64,000 nucleotides of DNA from Thiopseudomonas alkaliphila (GCF_001267175.1 NZ_CP012358.1:970501-1034500), one strand, 5' to 3'; counted from the first letter of the stretch, positions 1 to 11,270 are shown. Numbers and translations are program-made. The notes: generated by a model not told the origin, from the sequence alone.

Positions 1-1
1 A

Positions 2-1564
2 GCGCCTAGCCTACTCAATGGTGAAGAAATCGAAGCCATTGTTGACGAGTTATTTATTGGCAATCGCCTAGCCGGACTCAATGATGGACGCGGTAACCTC
101 GTTGATTTACGCCAAATTAAAGCCCCCATTGTGGTCTTTAGTTCTTATGGCGATAACATCACCCCACCACAGCAGGCACTCAATTGGATTGCTGACCTCT
201 ACCCCGATGATCTGGCTTTGCGTGCTTCAGGGCAAACCATTGTTTACTTAAAACACGACACCATTGGCCACTTAGGCATTTTTGTCTCCGGCAAGGTGGC
301 ACGCCGCGAGCACCGGGAAATGATCGGGGCCATTGAATCAATTAAAGCACTACCGCCAGGTTTGTTTGAACTGATTATTGATGACGTGGAAAACCAAAAA
401 ACTCAAGAACTCAGCTATAAAGTGCACTTTGAACCGCGTTCCATTATCGATCTTCGTCCAACCGACTGCGTTAAATGCGATGACGAGCAAGAATTCATCC
501 AGGTTGAACGCGTTTCAAGCATGACCAGTAACCTATATGACTGGACCCTGCGCCCAGTGATTCGCCAACTAATTAACGAACCCAGCGCTCAGCTGATTCG
601 CGAACTGCATCCATTTCGCTTAGAGCAAACTTTTTTCAGCAGTTTAAATCCTCTGATGAGCTGGCTACCCGGCATGGCGCAGCTGGCCAAACAGCAGCGT
701 CGTCCAGTTAATCCAGATAACCCATTACTGGCTTGGCAAAACTTTTACTCCACCTGGATTGAGTCTTCACTAGAGACAGTACAAGAAGTTCTTAACTCAA
801 CCCAAGAAATGGCTTTCCATGCCCTGTATGGCGCACTCGGTGCCCTTGATGATCGCAGTGCAACCCAAGCGGCGCTGCAGCAAATGAGCGAAGAGAAAGG
901 CTTATCTTTGATGGAGCAACTCGAGCAGCAAATTGATCAAGGGGGCGCCTTAGAAGCCACCTTGCGTATTTTACTGTTATTTGCCCGTGCAGAAGGTCGG
1001 ATCAATAAAGAGCGCTTAGAGTATTTGGAAAGCAGCTATCGTAAGTTACTTGCCGATAGCCCTGAGCTACCCAACCGCGAAACCATTAAGGCCGCGATGC
1101 ATCAGCAAAACCTCATTGTGTTTGCTTACCCCGAAGAAAGCCTAAATGCGTTACCGAAGCTACTGGGTGATGAAAAAAATCGCCAAACAGTCCTCAATAT
1201 TGCCCGCGAAGTAGAGCCTGTCTGGCAAAAAGACGATGGCGAGTTTGGTAAGCTCTGGGCCAAATTATATAAGGTGCTCAATCAGCCCAATCTATTATTT
1301 GGCCAAAATCTAGAAGCTCCAAAGCCAACTGCACCAGCTCCTGCTACTGCAGAAAAACAACCCGCAACCAAGCCTGCCTCTGCTGCAACGGCAACCCATA
1401 CGGCTACTACCGGTAGTAAAACCACTGCCAGTCAACCGGCAGCTAAAGCAGCCCCGCGCACAACCCGTAGCCGTAGTACAACACGTACCGCACGCAAACC
1501 AGCGCCTAAAGCAACAACACCAACTGCTAAACCAAGCTCAACGACTACCGAGAGTGATAACTAA
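2..1564 (+). CDS. DUF3141 family protein (PHA-synthase-like alpha/beta hydrolase), 5' end outside window
   Basis: The reading frame is open from the first bases of the window, so the N-terminal part is missing; the GTG at 131 is internal. The visible part is about 520 residues. It begins with the end of an alpha/beta-hydrolase-like domain (IVVFSSYGDNITPP, then HDTIGHLGIF, which resembles the C-terminal His region of PHA synthases). A helical region follows, then a segment around bases 950-1280 that resembles TerB-like helical domains (LLLFARAEGRINKERL). The last 75-80 residues are low-complexity Ala/Thr/Pro/Lys/Arg, like the tails of PhaF, AlgP and histone H1. The family is annotated as poly(3-hydroxyalkanoate) synthetase-like but its reaction is not established. 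A strong terminator follows. Family call good, function unknown. Confidence 0.8.
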   Translation, partial: APSLLNGEEIEAIVDELFIGNRLAGLNDGRGNLVDLRQIKAPIVVFSSYGDNITPPQQALNWIADLYPDDLALRASGQTIVYLKHDTIGHLGIFVSGKVARREHREMIGAIESIKALPPGLFELIIDDVENQKTQELSYKVHFEPRSIIDLRPTDCVKCDDEQEFIQVERVSSMTSNLYDWTLRPVIRQLINEPSAQLIRELHPFRLEQTFFSSLNPLMSWLPGMAQLAKQQRRPVNPDNPLLAWQNFYSTWIESSLETVQEVLNSTQEMAFHALYGALGALDDRSATQAALQQMSEEKGLSLMEQLEQQIDQGGALEATLRILLLFARAEGRINKERLEYLESSYRKLLADSPELPNRETIKAAMHQQNLIVFAYPEESLNALPKLLGDEKNRQTVLNIAREVEPVWQKDDGEFGKLWAKLYKVLNQPNLLFGQNLEAPKPTAPAPATAEKQPATKPASAATATHTATTGSKTTASQPAAKAAPRTTRSRSTTRTARKPAPKATTPTAKPSSTTTESDN

Positions 1565-1576
1565 GCACGCTGTAAA

Positions 1577-1628
1577 AACTCTTACGCGCAAGAGTTAAAC
1601 AAAAAGCCCCTCAACTGAGGGGCTTTTT
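1577..1628. terminator. Rho-independent terminator, bidirectional, preceded by a second hairpin
   Basis: The hairpin at 1601-1628 has arms AAAAAGCCCCTC and GAGGGGCTTTTT, with A and U tracts on both sides, so it can serve both the plus-strand DUF3141 gene and the minus-strand brnQ gene. Just upstream, 1577-1596, is a second inverted repeat (AACTCTT/AAGAGTT). Confidence 0.85.
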
Positions 1629-1654
1629 CGTTAGTGTTTATTCAGTGGTCCAAA

Positions 1655-2971
1655 TTACAAGGCAGCACCAGACTTATGGGATCCTAGTAAGCGCTCAGAG
1701 GCCACCAACACAAATAGCAGAATCACTACCGGCAATACCCAGCCCATGCCTTGCGCGGCGAAGGGCAACTGTTGCATTACCTCTGGTACCCACTGCCCTA
1801 AACCGGCCACCTTTAGCCCATCACAAATACCAAACACCAAGGTTAAGCCAAGACAACTGCTCATAATCAGTGACTCTGAACGCCAATAACGATTGGCTAG
1901 ACTAATTAATACCAAGACAATCGCCAGTGGATACAACCCAACCAACGCTGGCTCGGAAAATTTTAATAACTGCGATAAACCTTGGTTCGCCACTCCCCAG
2001 CTAAACACAATAAAAACCAAAGCCACTGTTTTATAAGAAAAACCTGTTAAGCGACTAAAATACTCACCGCAGGCAATCAACAAACCCGTGGCAGTGGTTA
2101 AACAAGCCAAAGTAATTACAATCGCTAGCAACAAGTTACCAATAGGGCCAAAGGTGTGCTGTACATAAGCAGCTAAAATTTGTCCGCCATTATCAGTAAC
2201 CTGAGCAATGCCATGACTGGTCGCCCCTAAGTAAATCAGCGCTAAATACACCAAACTCAAACCTACTGCAGCAATGATGCCGGCAATGATTGAGTAACGG
2301 GTAACTAAGTACTGATCAGTCACTCCTTGACTGCGAATCGCGGTCGCAATCACCACCCCAAAAACCAGCGCCCCCAAGGCATCCATAGTCAGATAGCCTT
2401 CTAAAAAACCTTTAACAATGGGATTGGCTTGATACGCCGTTTCAGGCGCTAATACCTGACCTGCTGGAGCAAAAATTGCGGCAGCACCTAACACCACTAA
2501 CGCCAGCAATAAAATCGGGGTAATTATTTTTCCCACCTGATCTAATACCTGGCCTGGGGTTAAGACCAGATAGGTCACTAAAGCAAAATACAGCGTGGAA
2601 TAAATCAGCAAGGCCCAAGGGCTATTGCCGCTAAAGGGTACTACTCCAATTTCAAATGACACCACTGCTGTACGTGGCGTGGCAAACAATGGGCCAATTG
2701 ATAGATACACCGCAATTGCCAATAAGGTGCCGGCTACCTTACCCATTGGACCGGTTAGCTGCGCCATACCACCACCTACTCGTGCCAACGCCACCACCGT
2801 TAATAGCGGCAGCCCCACCCCGGTTAATAAAAAGCCAAGCGCAGCTAACCCTAGTTGATCGCCCGCGTTAATTCCGACTGCGGCAGGAACAATAATATTT
2901 CCGGCACCTAAAAACAGCGCAAAGGTCATAAAACCCAACGCCAATAACTCACCCTTGTTTAAACGTGACAT
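1655..2971 (-). CDS. brnQ: Branched-chain amino acid transport system II carrier protein
   Basis: 438 residues, the usual length for the BrnQ/LIVCS family. These are inner-membrane Na+ or H+ coupled symporters for leucine, isoleucine and valine. The protein is hydrophobic throughout, with about twelve predicted membrane segments. The N-terminus has the typical glycine-rich first helix (ALFLGAGNIIVPAAVG). It is a single gene that converges on the DUF3141 gene and shares its terminator. A 5' gap of about 150 bases separates it from the terminator of the suc operon. No clear Shine-Dalgarno is visible in front of the ATG. Confidence 0.93.
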   Translation of the reverse strand: MSRLNKGELLALGFMTFALFLGAGNIIVPAAVGINAGDQLGLAALGFLLTGVGLPLLTVVALARVGGGMAQLTGPMGKVAGTLLAIAVYLSIGPLFATPRTAVVSFEIGVVPFSGNSPWALLIYSTLYFALVTYLVLTPGQVLDQVGKIITPILLLALVVLGAAAIFAPAGQVLAPETAYQANPIVKGFLEGYLTMDALGALVFGVVIATAIRSQGVTDQYLVTRYSIIAGIIAAVGLSLVYLALIYLGATSHGIAQVTDNGGQILAAYVQHTFGPIGNLLLAIVITLACLTTATGLLIACGEYFSRLTGFSYKTVALVFIVFSWGVANQGLSQLLKFSEPALVGLYPLAIVLVLISLANRYWRSESLIMSSCLGLTLVFGICDGLKVAGLGQWVPEVMQQLPFAAQGMGWVLPVVILLFVLVASERLLGSHKSGAAL

Positions 2972-3127
2972 GTAGAAACCGCTGTAATGTACCGTGCACT
3001 CATCCTAAGCACCGCAGTGATCATGGAGTATTAACTCATCCCAAGTTAACCAATGGATCAAGAAGGCGCTGGGTAAGCGCAAAGTAGACAGGTGGCAAAA
3101 TTACTCGGGGTCTGAGTATTTGGCACC

Positions 3128-3152
3128 AAAAAGCCACCGGGTAGGTGGCTTT
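3128..3152 (-). terminator. Terminator of the sucCD unit
   Basis: Hairpin with arms AAGCCACC and GGTGGCTT and a T-rich tract on the minus-strand exit side. It lies about 30 bases beyond the sucD stop codon. Confidence 0.85.
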
Positions 3153-3180
3153 AAATTATAACAAAAGCAGGGGTTGAAAC

Positions 3181-4068
3181 TTATGCGTTCTTCAGCTCCC
3201 AGCCCGTAACTTCTGCTAAGGCTTGGCCAATTCCCGCAAGAGATCGTACGGTTTTTACTCCGGCATCTTCAAGGGCGGCAAATTTCTCTTCAGCCGTACC
3301 TTTGCCTCCTGAAATAATGGCTCCGGCGTGGCCCATACGTTTACCTGCAGGCGCGGTGACACCTGCAATATAAGACACCACAGGCTTGGTCACATGCGCC
3401 TTAATAAAAGCCGCAGCCTCTTCTTCGGCGGTGCCACCAATTTCACCAATCATCACAATGGCTTCCGTTTGTGGATCAGCTTGAAATAAACGCAAAATAT
3501 CAACAAAGCTACTGCCCGGAATAGGGTCACCGCCAATCCCCACACAGGTTGACTGACCAAAGCCGGCATCGGTGGTTTGCTTCACCGCTTCATAGGTTAA
3601 GGTACCAGAGCGTGAAACAATTCCAACCTTACCAGGCAAATGAATAGAGCCTGGTTGAATGCCTATTTTACACTGTCCTGGGGTAATCACCCCAGGACAG
3701 TTCGGACCAATTAAGCGTACACCTAACTCATCGCACTTAAGCTTAACCTCCAGCATATCCAACGTTGGAATACCTTCGGTAATACAAACAATTAGCTCTA
3801 CTCCGGCAAAGGCAGCTTCTAAAATAGAGTCCTTACAAAATGCGGCCGGCACATAGATCACCGAAGCAGTAGCTCCAGTGGCTGCCACGGCTTCGGCCAC
3901 CGTGTTAAACACCGGTAAACCTAAGTGCATCGTCCCGCCTTTACCTGGCGTGACGCCACCCACCATTTGCGTGCCATAAGCTATCGCTTGCTCAGAATGA
4001 AAAGTGCCTTGTGCGCCGGTAAAGCCCTGACAAATCACCTTAGTGTGTTGATCAATTAAAATGCTCAT
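3181..4068 (-). CDS. sucD: Succinate-CoA ligase, alpha subunit
   Basis: 295 residues, full length. SucD is the CoA-binding and phosphohistidine-carrying subunit of succinyl-CoA synthetase, which makes ATP or GTP from succinyl-CoA in the TCA cycle. Visible features are the N-terminal CoA-binding Rossmann region ([17 protein letters not shown]), PNCPGVITP, and the region around the active-site histidine near the C-terminus ([12 protein letters not shown]). The start ATG overlaps the sucC stop by four bases (ATGA), so the two subunits are translationally coupled. A terminator follows. Confidence 0.97.
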   Translation of the reverse strand: MSILIDQHTKVICQGFTGAQGTFHSEQAIAYGTQMVGGVTPGKGGTMHLGLPVFNTVAEAVAATGATASVIYVPAAFCKDSILEAAFAGVELIVCITEGIPTLDMLEVKLKCDELGVRLIGPNCPGVITPGQCKIGIQPGSIHLPGKVGIVSRSGTLTYEAVKQTTDAGFGQSTCVGIGGDPIPGSSFVDILRLFQADPQTEAIVMIGEIGGTAEEEAAAFIKAHVTKPVVSYIAGVTAPAGKRMGHAGAIISGGKGTAEEKFAALEDAGVKTVRSLAGIGQALAEVTGWELKNA

Positions 4069-5234
4069 GCTTGCTCCTTAGTGGCTTTTACTGCTAATGC
4101 GGCTGCCTGGGATAAATCTTGGGCGGCAATAATATTTAAGCCGCTATCAGCTAATACCTTAAGCCCCGTCTCAGCATGATTACCTTCTAGCCGCACCACC
4201 ACCGGCACCTTAACTCCCACTTCTTGCACCGCGCCAATAATCCCTTCAGCAATCATATCGCAGCGCACAATACCGCCGAAGATATTCACTAGCACTGCTT
4301 TTACTTGCTGATCCGATAAAATAATTTTAAACGCTTCACTGACTCGCTCCTTAGTCGCACCGCCGCCCACATCTAAGAAGTTTGCCGGAAAGCCACCGTG
4401 CAAACTGATCATATCCATGGTGCCCATGGCCAACCCTGCGCCATTGACCATGCAACCAATATCACCAGTGAGGGCTACGTAATTTAACTCATACTGCGCA
4501 GCATGCTGTTCCCGTGGGTCTTCTTGCGATGGATCTTGAAAGGCTCGCATTTTAGCTTGACGATACAGCGCGTTACTATCAATGCTCACTTTGGCATCTA
4601 AACACAGCAGATTGCCATCAGTTTTCAGCACCAGCGGATTAACCTCCAGTAGATCCATATCGTACTGTACAAATAAGGCCGCTAACTTAGTAAATAAATG
4701 AGTAAACTGCTTAACTTGATCACCCACTAAACCTAACTGATAGGCTAACGCTCGCCCTTGAAAAGGCTGCGCACCCAACAATGGATCAATCTCTGCTTTT
4801 AAGATTTTATCCGGCTGCTCTGCAGCAACTTTTTCAATTTCCACGCCCCCTTCAGTCGAGGCCATAAAGACAATTCGCTGCTTGGCTCGATCAATCACAG
4901 CCCCTAAATACAGTTCACGACTAAAATCACTGCACTGCTCAACCAACATTTTATTGACGGGCTGCCCTTCAGAGTCAGTTTGATAGGTCACTAAGCGTTT
5001 ACCTAACCATTGACTGGCAAAACTTTCAGCATCTTGCGGGCTACTAACTAATTTCACGCCACCTGCTTTACCTCGCCCACCAGCATGCACTTGGGTTTTA
5101 ATGACCCAACGCTCACCACCCAATTCATGGCAAGCCGCTGCTGCTTGTTCTGGGGTATCGACAGCAACCCCACGTGAGACCGGAATGCCAAACTCTCGAA
5201 ATAGTTGCTTGGCTTGATACTCATGAAGATTCAT
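4065..5234 (-). CDS. sucC: Succinate-CoA ligase, beta subunit
   Basis: 389 residues from the ATG at 5234. That start gives the family-standard N-terminus [12 protein letters not shown] and has AGGAC about 8 bases upstream; a GTG two codons further out (5240) is less likely. It contains an ATP-grasp domain ([17 protein letters not shown]) and the C-terminal ligase domain with [10 protein letters not shown]. It forms succinyl-CoA synthetase with SucD, to which it is joined by an ATGA overlap. It is separated from lpdG by 208 bases that include a terminator, so sucCD probably has its own promoter. Confidence 0.97.
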   Translation of the reverse strand: MNLHEYQAKQLFREFGIPVSRGVAVDTPEQAAAACHELGGERWVIKTQVHAGGRGKAGGVKLVSSPQDAESFASQWLGKRLVTYQTDSEGQPVNKMLVEQCSDFSRELYLGAVIDRAKQRIVFMASTEGGVEIEKVAAEQPDKILKAEIDPLLGAQPFQGRALAYQLGLVGDQVKQFTHLFTKLAALFVQYDMDLLEVNPLVLKTDGNLLCLDAKVSIDSNALYRQAKMRAFQDPSQEDPREQHAAQYELNYVALTGDIGCMVNGAGLAMGTMDMISLHGGFPANFLDVGGGATKERVSEAFKIILSDQQVKAVLVNIFGGIVRCDMIAEGIIGAVQEVGVKVPVVVRLEGNHAETGLKVLADSGLNIIAAQDLSQAAALAVKATKEQA

Positions 5235-5390
5235 TAACACCGTCCTATTGCTGATGGCTGAAATTGCCTTAGCTAGTTATTAGCAAAGCTTATACAAAAG
5301 CTACTAAGGTCTAATATAGATAACAAGTGTGACCGTTTATTGCTACCTGGGTTTTGCGGCATATCAAATTTATTCAGCTATTTTTTCCAT

Positions 5391-5425
5391 AAAAAAACGG
5401 GCACCTCAGTGAGCTGCCCGTTTTT
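5391..5425 (-). terminator. Terminator after lpdG
   Basis: Arms CGGGCA(G) and (C)TGCCCG are flanked by A and T runs on both sides. It lies just beyond the lpdG stop codon and splits sucAB-lpdG from sucCD. Confidence 0.85.
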
Positions 5426-5442
5426 GCTGAACGCTGATGCGT

Positions 5443-6936
<1,494 letters not shown>

Positions 6937-6943
6937 TCAAAGT

Positions 6944-8140
6944 TTAGATATCCAGTAATAAACGCGCTGGATCTTCTAACAGGTCTTTCATTGTGACTAA
7001 GAATGTCACGGCTTCTTTACCATCGATTAAGCGGTGGTCATAAGACAGCGCTAAATACATCATTGGTAAAATAACCACTTCACCGTCTACCGCCATTGGG
7101 CGCTCTTGGATCTTGTGCATGCCTAAGATCGCAGTCTGCGGTGGGTTAACAATCGGCGTTGACAGTAGCGAACCAAACACACCACCGTTAGAAATGGTGA
7201 ATGTACCCCCCGTCATTTCTTCGATAGTCAGCTTGCCATCACGGGCTTTTAAGCCGTACTCGCGGATGGTGCTTTCAATTTCAGCAAGGCTCATAAACTC
7301 GGCATTACGTAATACCGGAACCACTAAACCGCGATCGCTTGATACCGCAACCCCAATATCTTGGTAACCGTGGTAAACGATGTCTTTACCATCGATCGAG
7401 GCGTTAACTCCAGGCTGACGCTTGAGTGCTTCGGTTGCCGCCTTAACAAAGAACGACATAAAGCCTAAACGCGTACCATTATGGGTTTTCTCAAACAGAT
7501 CTTTGTACTTATTACGCAGATCCATAATTGGCTTCATGTTCACCTCGTTAAAGGTGGTTAACATCGCCATGCTTGATTGTGCCTCAACTAAACGCTCCGC
7601 AACTTTCGCCCGCAGACGCGTCATAGGTACACGTTTTTCAACGCGATCACCTTGTGCCACCATCGCTGCTGGTACGCTAGTCGCCGCTGCTGGTGCTGCC
7701 GCTGGCTTCGCCGCTGCGGCACTCACTGCGTCTTCTTTGGTTACTCGACCATCTTTGCCCGTACCAGCAATAGAAGCTGGATCTAACGCATTTTCTGCAG
7801 CAATTTTACGTGCTGCTGGCGACAAAATGGCTTCTTGGCTAGCCGCTGGCGCTGCCGTTTCAGCCGGTGCGCTTGCTGCAGCAGCAGGAGCTGCCGCCGT
7901 AGCGTTTTCGTCTAATACACCGAGCTTTTCATTGCTTAATACGGTGTCGCCTTCGTTTTTAACAATTTCAACTAAAACGCCATCCGCTTCAGCTAAAACT
8001 TCCATCACTACTTTGTCAGTTTCAATATCAACAATCAGTTCGTCACGCTTAACAGCATCACCGGGTTGTTTGTGCCAAGTTGCTACCGTGCCATCGGCTA
8101 CCGACTCTGGAAATGCGGGGGCTTTAATTTCAATCGCCAT
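6944..8140 (-). CDS. sucB: 2-oxoglutarate dehydrogenase E2, dihydrolipoyl succinyltransferase
   Basis: 398 residues from the ATG at 8140 (AGGAA about 8 bases upstream). It transfers the succinyl group from E1 to CoA and forms the core of the complex. Domain order: one N-terminal lipoyl domain with the lipoylated lysine in [11 protein letters not shown] (about residue 43); an Ala/Pro-rich linker; the E1/E3-binding domain ([11 protein letters not shown]...[11 protein letters not shown]); a second Ala/Pro linker; and the C-terminal catalytic domain with the active-site YDHRLIDG. It lies 60 bases after sucA. The linker creates a long antisense open frame that is not a gene. Confidence 0.96.
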   Translation of the reverse strand: MAIEIKAPAFPESVADGTVATWHKQPGDAVKRDELIVDIETDKVVMEVLAEADGVLVEIVKNEGDTVLSNEKLGVLDENATAAAPAAAASAPAETAAPAASQEAILSPAARKIAAENALDPASIAGTGKDGRVTKEDAVSAAAAKPAAAPAAATSVPAAMVAQGDRVEKRVPMTRLRAKVAERLVEAQSSMAMLTTFNEVNMKPIMDLRNKYKDLFEKTHNGTRLGFMSFFVKAATEALKRQPGVNASIDGKDIVYHGYQDIGVAVSSDRGLVVPVLRNAEFMSLAEIESTIREYGLKARDGKLTIEEMTGGTFTISNGGVFGSLLSTPIVNPPQTAILGMHKIQERPMAVDGEVVILPMMYLALSYDHRLIDGKEAVTFLVTMKDLLEDPARLLLDI

Positions 8141-8166
8141 AATCAAATTCCTACTCAATTCAAATA

Positions 8167-8200
8167 CGTAAAAGCGGCTGTCCTGTGACAGCCACTTACG
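8167..8200 (-). promoter_or_regulatory. Hairpin between sucA and sucB
   Basis: The core stem is GGCTGTC-CTGT-GACAGCC, with an outer interrupted stem CGTAA/TTACG. It fills most of the 60-base sucA-sucB gap. No U-tract follows, so it is an intercistronic structure rather than a terminator. Confidence 0.5.
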
Positions 8201-11038
8201 TTAAATAGTTACGTTAAATGCTGCTTCTAATAGGGCTTGCTGCTCTTCAGCATGCTGTGATGGGTAACCACAAGCTGGCGAAGCAGAAGCATCACGACCG
8301 GCATAGGCCAGATCCAATCCTTGGCCATAGGCACGGGCTACATTACGCATGTGATGTTGGCTGCAATACCAAGCACCTTGGTTCATCGGCTCTTCTTGAC
8401 ACCACACAAACTGTTTTAAGTTCGGGTATTTATTCATTTCTTGCAGCAAATCATCCTCAGGGAATGGGTAAAGCTGCTCAATACGAATAATAGCAATGTC
8501 ATTGCGCCCTTCTTCGCGGCGTTTTTCGAGTAAGTCGTAGTACACCTTACCGCTACAGATCACCACCCGCTCAACCTTATCTGCTTCTAGCTGATCAATC
8601 TCACCGATCACGGTTTGGAAAGAACCATTGGCTAAATCTTCTAAGGTTGAAGTGGCTAATTTATGACGCAGCAACGATTTTGGCGTTAAGGCAATTAACG
8701 GCTTACGCAGTGGGCGAATCACTTGACGGCGTAACATGTGATACACCTGAGCTGGCGTAGTAGGTACACACACCTGAATATTGTGCTCAGCACATAGCTG
8801 TAAGAAGCGCTCTAGACGTGCCGATGAGTGCTCAGGACCTTGACCTTCATAACCATGAGGTAACAGCATAGTGAGCCCTGATAGACGGCCCCACTTGGTT
8901 TCAGCACTGGTAATAAACTGGTCAATCACCACCTGCGCACCGTTGGCAAAGTCACCAAACTGCGCTTCCCACACCACTAAGGCATTAGGCATGGTACTGG
9001 CATAGCCGTACTCAAAAGCCAGCACTGCCTCTTCTGATAAAAACGAGTCATACAGATCAAAACGTGGCTGATCTTTAAACAGGTTTTTCAGTGGAGTATA
9101 GGTTTCACCATCTTTTTGGTTATGCAAGTTCGCATGGCGGTGTGAGAAGGTCCCACGGCCTACATCTTGTCCGGTCATACGTACCGGATGACCTTCAAAC
9201 AATAAGGTGGCGTAGGCAACAGTTTCAGCAAAGCCCCAGTTTAAAGGCAGTGCTCCCTGCGCCATTTTACGACGGTCTTCTAAGATACGGGATACTTGAC
9301 GCTGCACCACAAACCCTTCAGGCACTTCTTGCATCTTTAATGCTAGATCCTGCAAGGTTTTCAGGTCAAAGCTGGTATCGTGACGCGCCGTCCAGGCATG
9401 CCCTAAGTAGGGGCGCCAGTCTACAAATAGCTCTTTATTCGGCTCTTTCACTAAGCTCTTAACGACGTGTAAACCGTTATCTAATGCATCACGGTACTCG
9501 TTAATGTAGGTTTCCACCTGAGCCTCAGTTTGCACACCTTCAGCTACTAATTGCTGAGCATAGAGCTCGCGAGTAGTTGGCTGCTTAGTGATTTTTTGGT
9601 ACATCAATGGCTGAGTACCGCTTGGCTCATCCGCCTCGTTGTGACCACGGCGACGATAGCAAACCAAGTCGATCACAATGTCACGCTTAAACTGCATGCG
9701 GTAATCAACTGCGAGCTGGGTCACAAATAACACCGCTTCTGGATCATCACCATTAACGTGCAGAATCGGTGCTTCAACCATTTTTGCAACATCCGTTGCA
9801 TACTCGGTTGAACGGGTATCTTCTGGATTACTGGTAGTAAAGCCCACTTGGTTGTTAATCACGATACGGATCGTGCCGCCAGTTTTATAGGCGCGTGTTT
9901 GTGACATCTGGAAAGTTTCCATCACCACACCCTGACCAGCAAATGCAGAGTCACCGTGAATCGTAATCGGCACCACTTTATCGCCCAATGGATCATTGCG
10001 ACGATCTTGACGAGCACGCACCGAACCTTCAACTACTGGCGAAACAATTTCTAAGTGTGATGGGTTAAACGCAAGCGCTAAGTGTACTTCACCACCTGGT
10101 GTCATTACGTTGGATGAGAAACCTTGGTGATATTTAACGTCACCCGAGCTTAAGCCTTCTACTCGCTTACCATCAAACTCATCAAACAGATCCCGTGGGT
10201 TTTTCCCGTAGGTGTTCACTAACACGTTTAAACGACCACGGTGGGCCATTCCGATCATGATTTCTTTAGCGCCGTACGAGCCAGAACGCTGAATAATCTC
10301 ATCAATTAATGGGATTAAACTTTCGCCACCCTCAAGACCAAAACGTTTAGTACCTGGGTATTTAGTGCCTAAATATTTCTCTAAACCTTCAGCCGCAGTT
10401 AAACGCTCAAGTAAGTGCTCTTTAGCTTCTGGACTAAAAGTTGGACGGCTACGAACACTTTCTAAACGCTGCTGAAACCAGCGACGCTGTTCAGAATCTA
10501 CAATATGGGTAAATTCTGCGCCAATGGTACCGCAGTAAGTTTTATAAAGTGCTTCTTGAATTTCACGTAAAGTGGCAGTTTCCTTGCCAATGTTTAAATC
10601 ACCAGTTTGGAACGTGCTATCTAGATCGGCATCAGTTAAGCCATAGTGGCTAACCGTTAAATCGGGCTGCATTGGACGCACCCAAATATTTAACGGATCG
10701 AGCTTAGCAGCCTGATGGCCGCGCATACGATAGGCTTGAATTAAACGCAACACCTCTACTTGCTTTTTCTCATGGGCAGAACTAACTGCCGCACCAGAAA
10801 CAGGCTGAGCGCGATGTTGATTTTTAGCCAATAAGATAAACTGATCACGCACTGTTGAGTGCGAGACATCTGTGCTACCACCTGTTGTGGCAGGCAGCTT
10901 ATCAAAATAAGTGCGCCACTCTTCCGGCACAGAGTTTGGATCGTGCAGGTAGAGTTCGTATAGCTCTTCCACATAGGTAGCGTTCCCACCGGATAGATGT
11001 GCGCTACTCCACATGCGCTGCATTACGCTTTCTTGCAT
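8201..11038 (-). CDS. sucA: 2-oxoglutarate dehydrogenase E1 component
   Basis: 945 residues, full length. It is the thiamine-diphosphate-dependent E1 that decarboxylates 2-oxoglutarate and succinylates the lipoyl group of SucB. The N-terminus MQESVMQRMWSSAHLSGGN and the E2-binding segment YVEELYELYLHDPNSVPEEW are typical of the pseudomonad enzyme. Further in are GMAHRGRLNVL, the ThDP/Mg region starting NGDDPEAV, and RRRGHNEADEPS. The transketolase-like pyrimidine domain (MTGQDVGRGTFSHRHA) and the C-terminal domain follow. AAGGGTGA stands 6 bases before the ATG. It is first in the sucA-sucB-lpdG unit, behind a structured leader. Confidence 0.97.
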   Translation of the reverse strand: MQESVMQRMWSSAHLSGGNATYVEELYELYLHDPNSVPEEWRTYFDKLPATTGGSTDVSHSTVRDQFILLAKNQHRAQPVSGAAVSSAHEKKQVEVLRLIQAYRMRGHQAAKLDPLNIWVRPMQPDLTVSHYGLTDADLDSTFQTGDLNIGKETATLREIQEALYKTYCGTIGAEFTHIVDSEQRRWFQQRLESVRSRPTFSPEAKEHLLERLTAAEGLEKYLGTKYPGTKRFGLEGGESLIPLIDEIIQRSGSYGAKEIMIGMAHRGRLNVLVNTYGKNPRDLFDEFDGKRVEGLSSGDVKYHQGFSSNVMTPGGEVHLALAFNPSHLEIVSPVVEGSVRARQDRRNDPLGDKVVPITIHGDSAFAGQGVVMETFQMSQTRAYKTGGTIRIVINNQVGFTTSNPEDTRSTEYATDVAKMVEAPILHVNGDDPEAVLFVTQLAVDYRMQFKRDIVIDLVCYRRRGHNEADEPSGTQPLMYQKITKQPTTRELYAQQLVAEGVQTEAQVETYINEYRDALDNGLHVVKSLVKEPNKELFVDWRPYLGHAWTARHDTSFDLKTLQDLALKMQEVPEGFVVQRQVSRILEDRRKMAQGALPLNWGFAETVAYATLLFEGHPVRMTGQDVGRGTFSHRHANLHNQKDGETYTPLKNLFKDQPRFDLYDSFLSEEAVLAFEYGYASTMPNALVVWEAQFGDFANGAQVVIDQFITSAETKWGRLSGLTMLLPHGYEGQGPEHSSARLERFLQLCAEHNIQVCVPTTPAQVYHMLRRQVIRPLRKPLIALTPKSLLRHKLATSTLEDLANGSFQTVIGEIDQLEADKVERVVICSGKVYYDLLEKRREEGRNDIAIIRIEQLYPFPEDDLLQEMNKYPNLKQFVWCQEEPMNQGAWYCSQHHMRNVARAYGQGLDLAYAGRDASASPACGYPSQHAEEQQALLEAAFNVTI

Positions 11039-11044
11039 GCTAGG

Positions 11045-11180
11045 TCACCCTTGGATAAGGAGCCTCTACCGGTAAGGAAACTAGTGACTATAGAAGTCAA
11101 TTGCAGCGACTTCGATAAAGCCACTACGAATCCCGCAGATAGTCTGAGTCTTTACCCAGAGGCTCCTGCTGGTCGTCATG
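11045..11180 (-). ncRNA. Structured 5' leader of sucA (candidate cis-regulatory RNA)
   Basis: A 9-bp perfect long-range pairing joins 11158-11166 with 11059-11067 (mRNA GGAGCCTCT with AGAGGCTCC). Inside it, shorter complementary segments extend the stem: TTACC/GGTAA, AGT/ACT and TAGTC/GACTA. A small central hairpin lies at 11093-11113 (GAAGTC/GACTTC). The sucA ribosome-binding site (AAGGGTGA, 11045-11052) follows directly. Conserved sucA leader RNAs (sucA-II motif) have been described in Pseudomonas; identity with that motif is my inference from position and shape. Confidence 0.55.
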
Positions 11181-11186
11181 TTCGTA

Positions 11187-11213
11187 AAAGCAGTGCTGGA
11201 TAAGCACTGCTTT
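11187..11213 (-). terminator. Terminator after sdhB
   Basis: AGCAGTGCT-GGATA-AGCACTGCT with TTTT on the minus-strand exit side. It ends the sdhCDAB transcript before sucA. Confidence 0.7.
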
Positions 11214-11218
11214 CATTA

Positions 11219-11263
11219 TCCCTGCTAATACAGGTATATCAGCGTATTTAGCAGGGTTTATTT
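11219..11263. terminator. Second hairpin in the sdhB-sucA gap
   Basis: The arms CCCTGCTAATAC and GTATTTAGCAGGG have a one-base bulge and a 12-nt loop. The T-rich run follows on the plus-strand side, so for the minus-strand genes it is a 3' stabilising stem in front of the terminator at 11187-11213. Confidence 0.5.
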
Positions 11264-11270
11264 TTTTGGA

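Noticed and set aside
7422..8171. 249-codon open frame on the plus strand
   Set aside because: It lies antisense to sucB, and its Ala/Ser-rich product is the shadow of the Ala/Pro linkers of SucB. No ribosome site or homology is visible.
9091..9462. 123-codon open frame on the plus strand inside sucA
   Set aside because: Antisense to a highly conserved part of sucA; no start signals.
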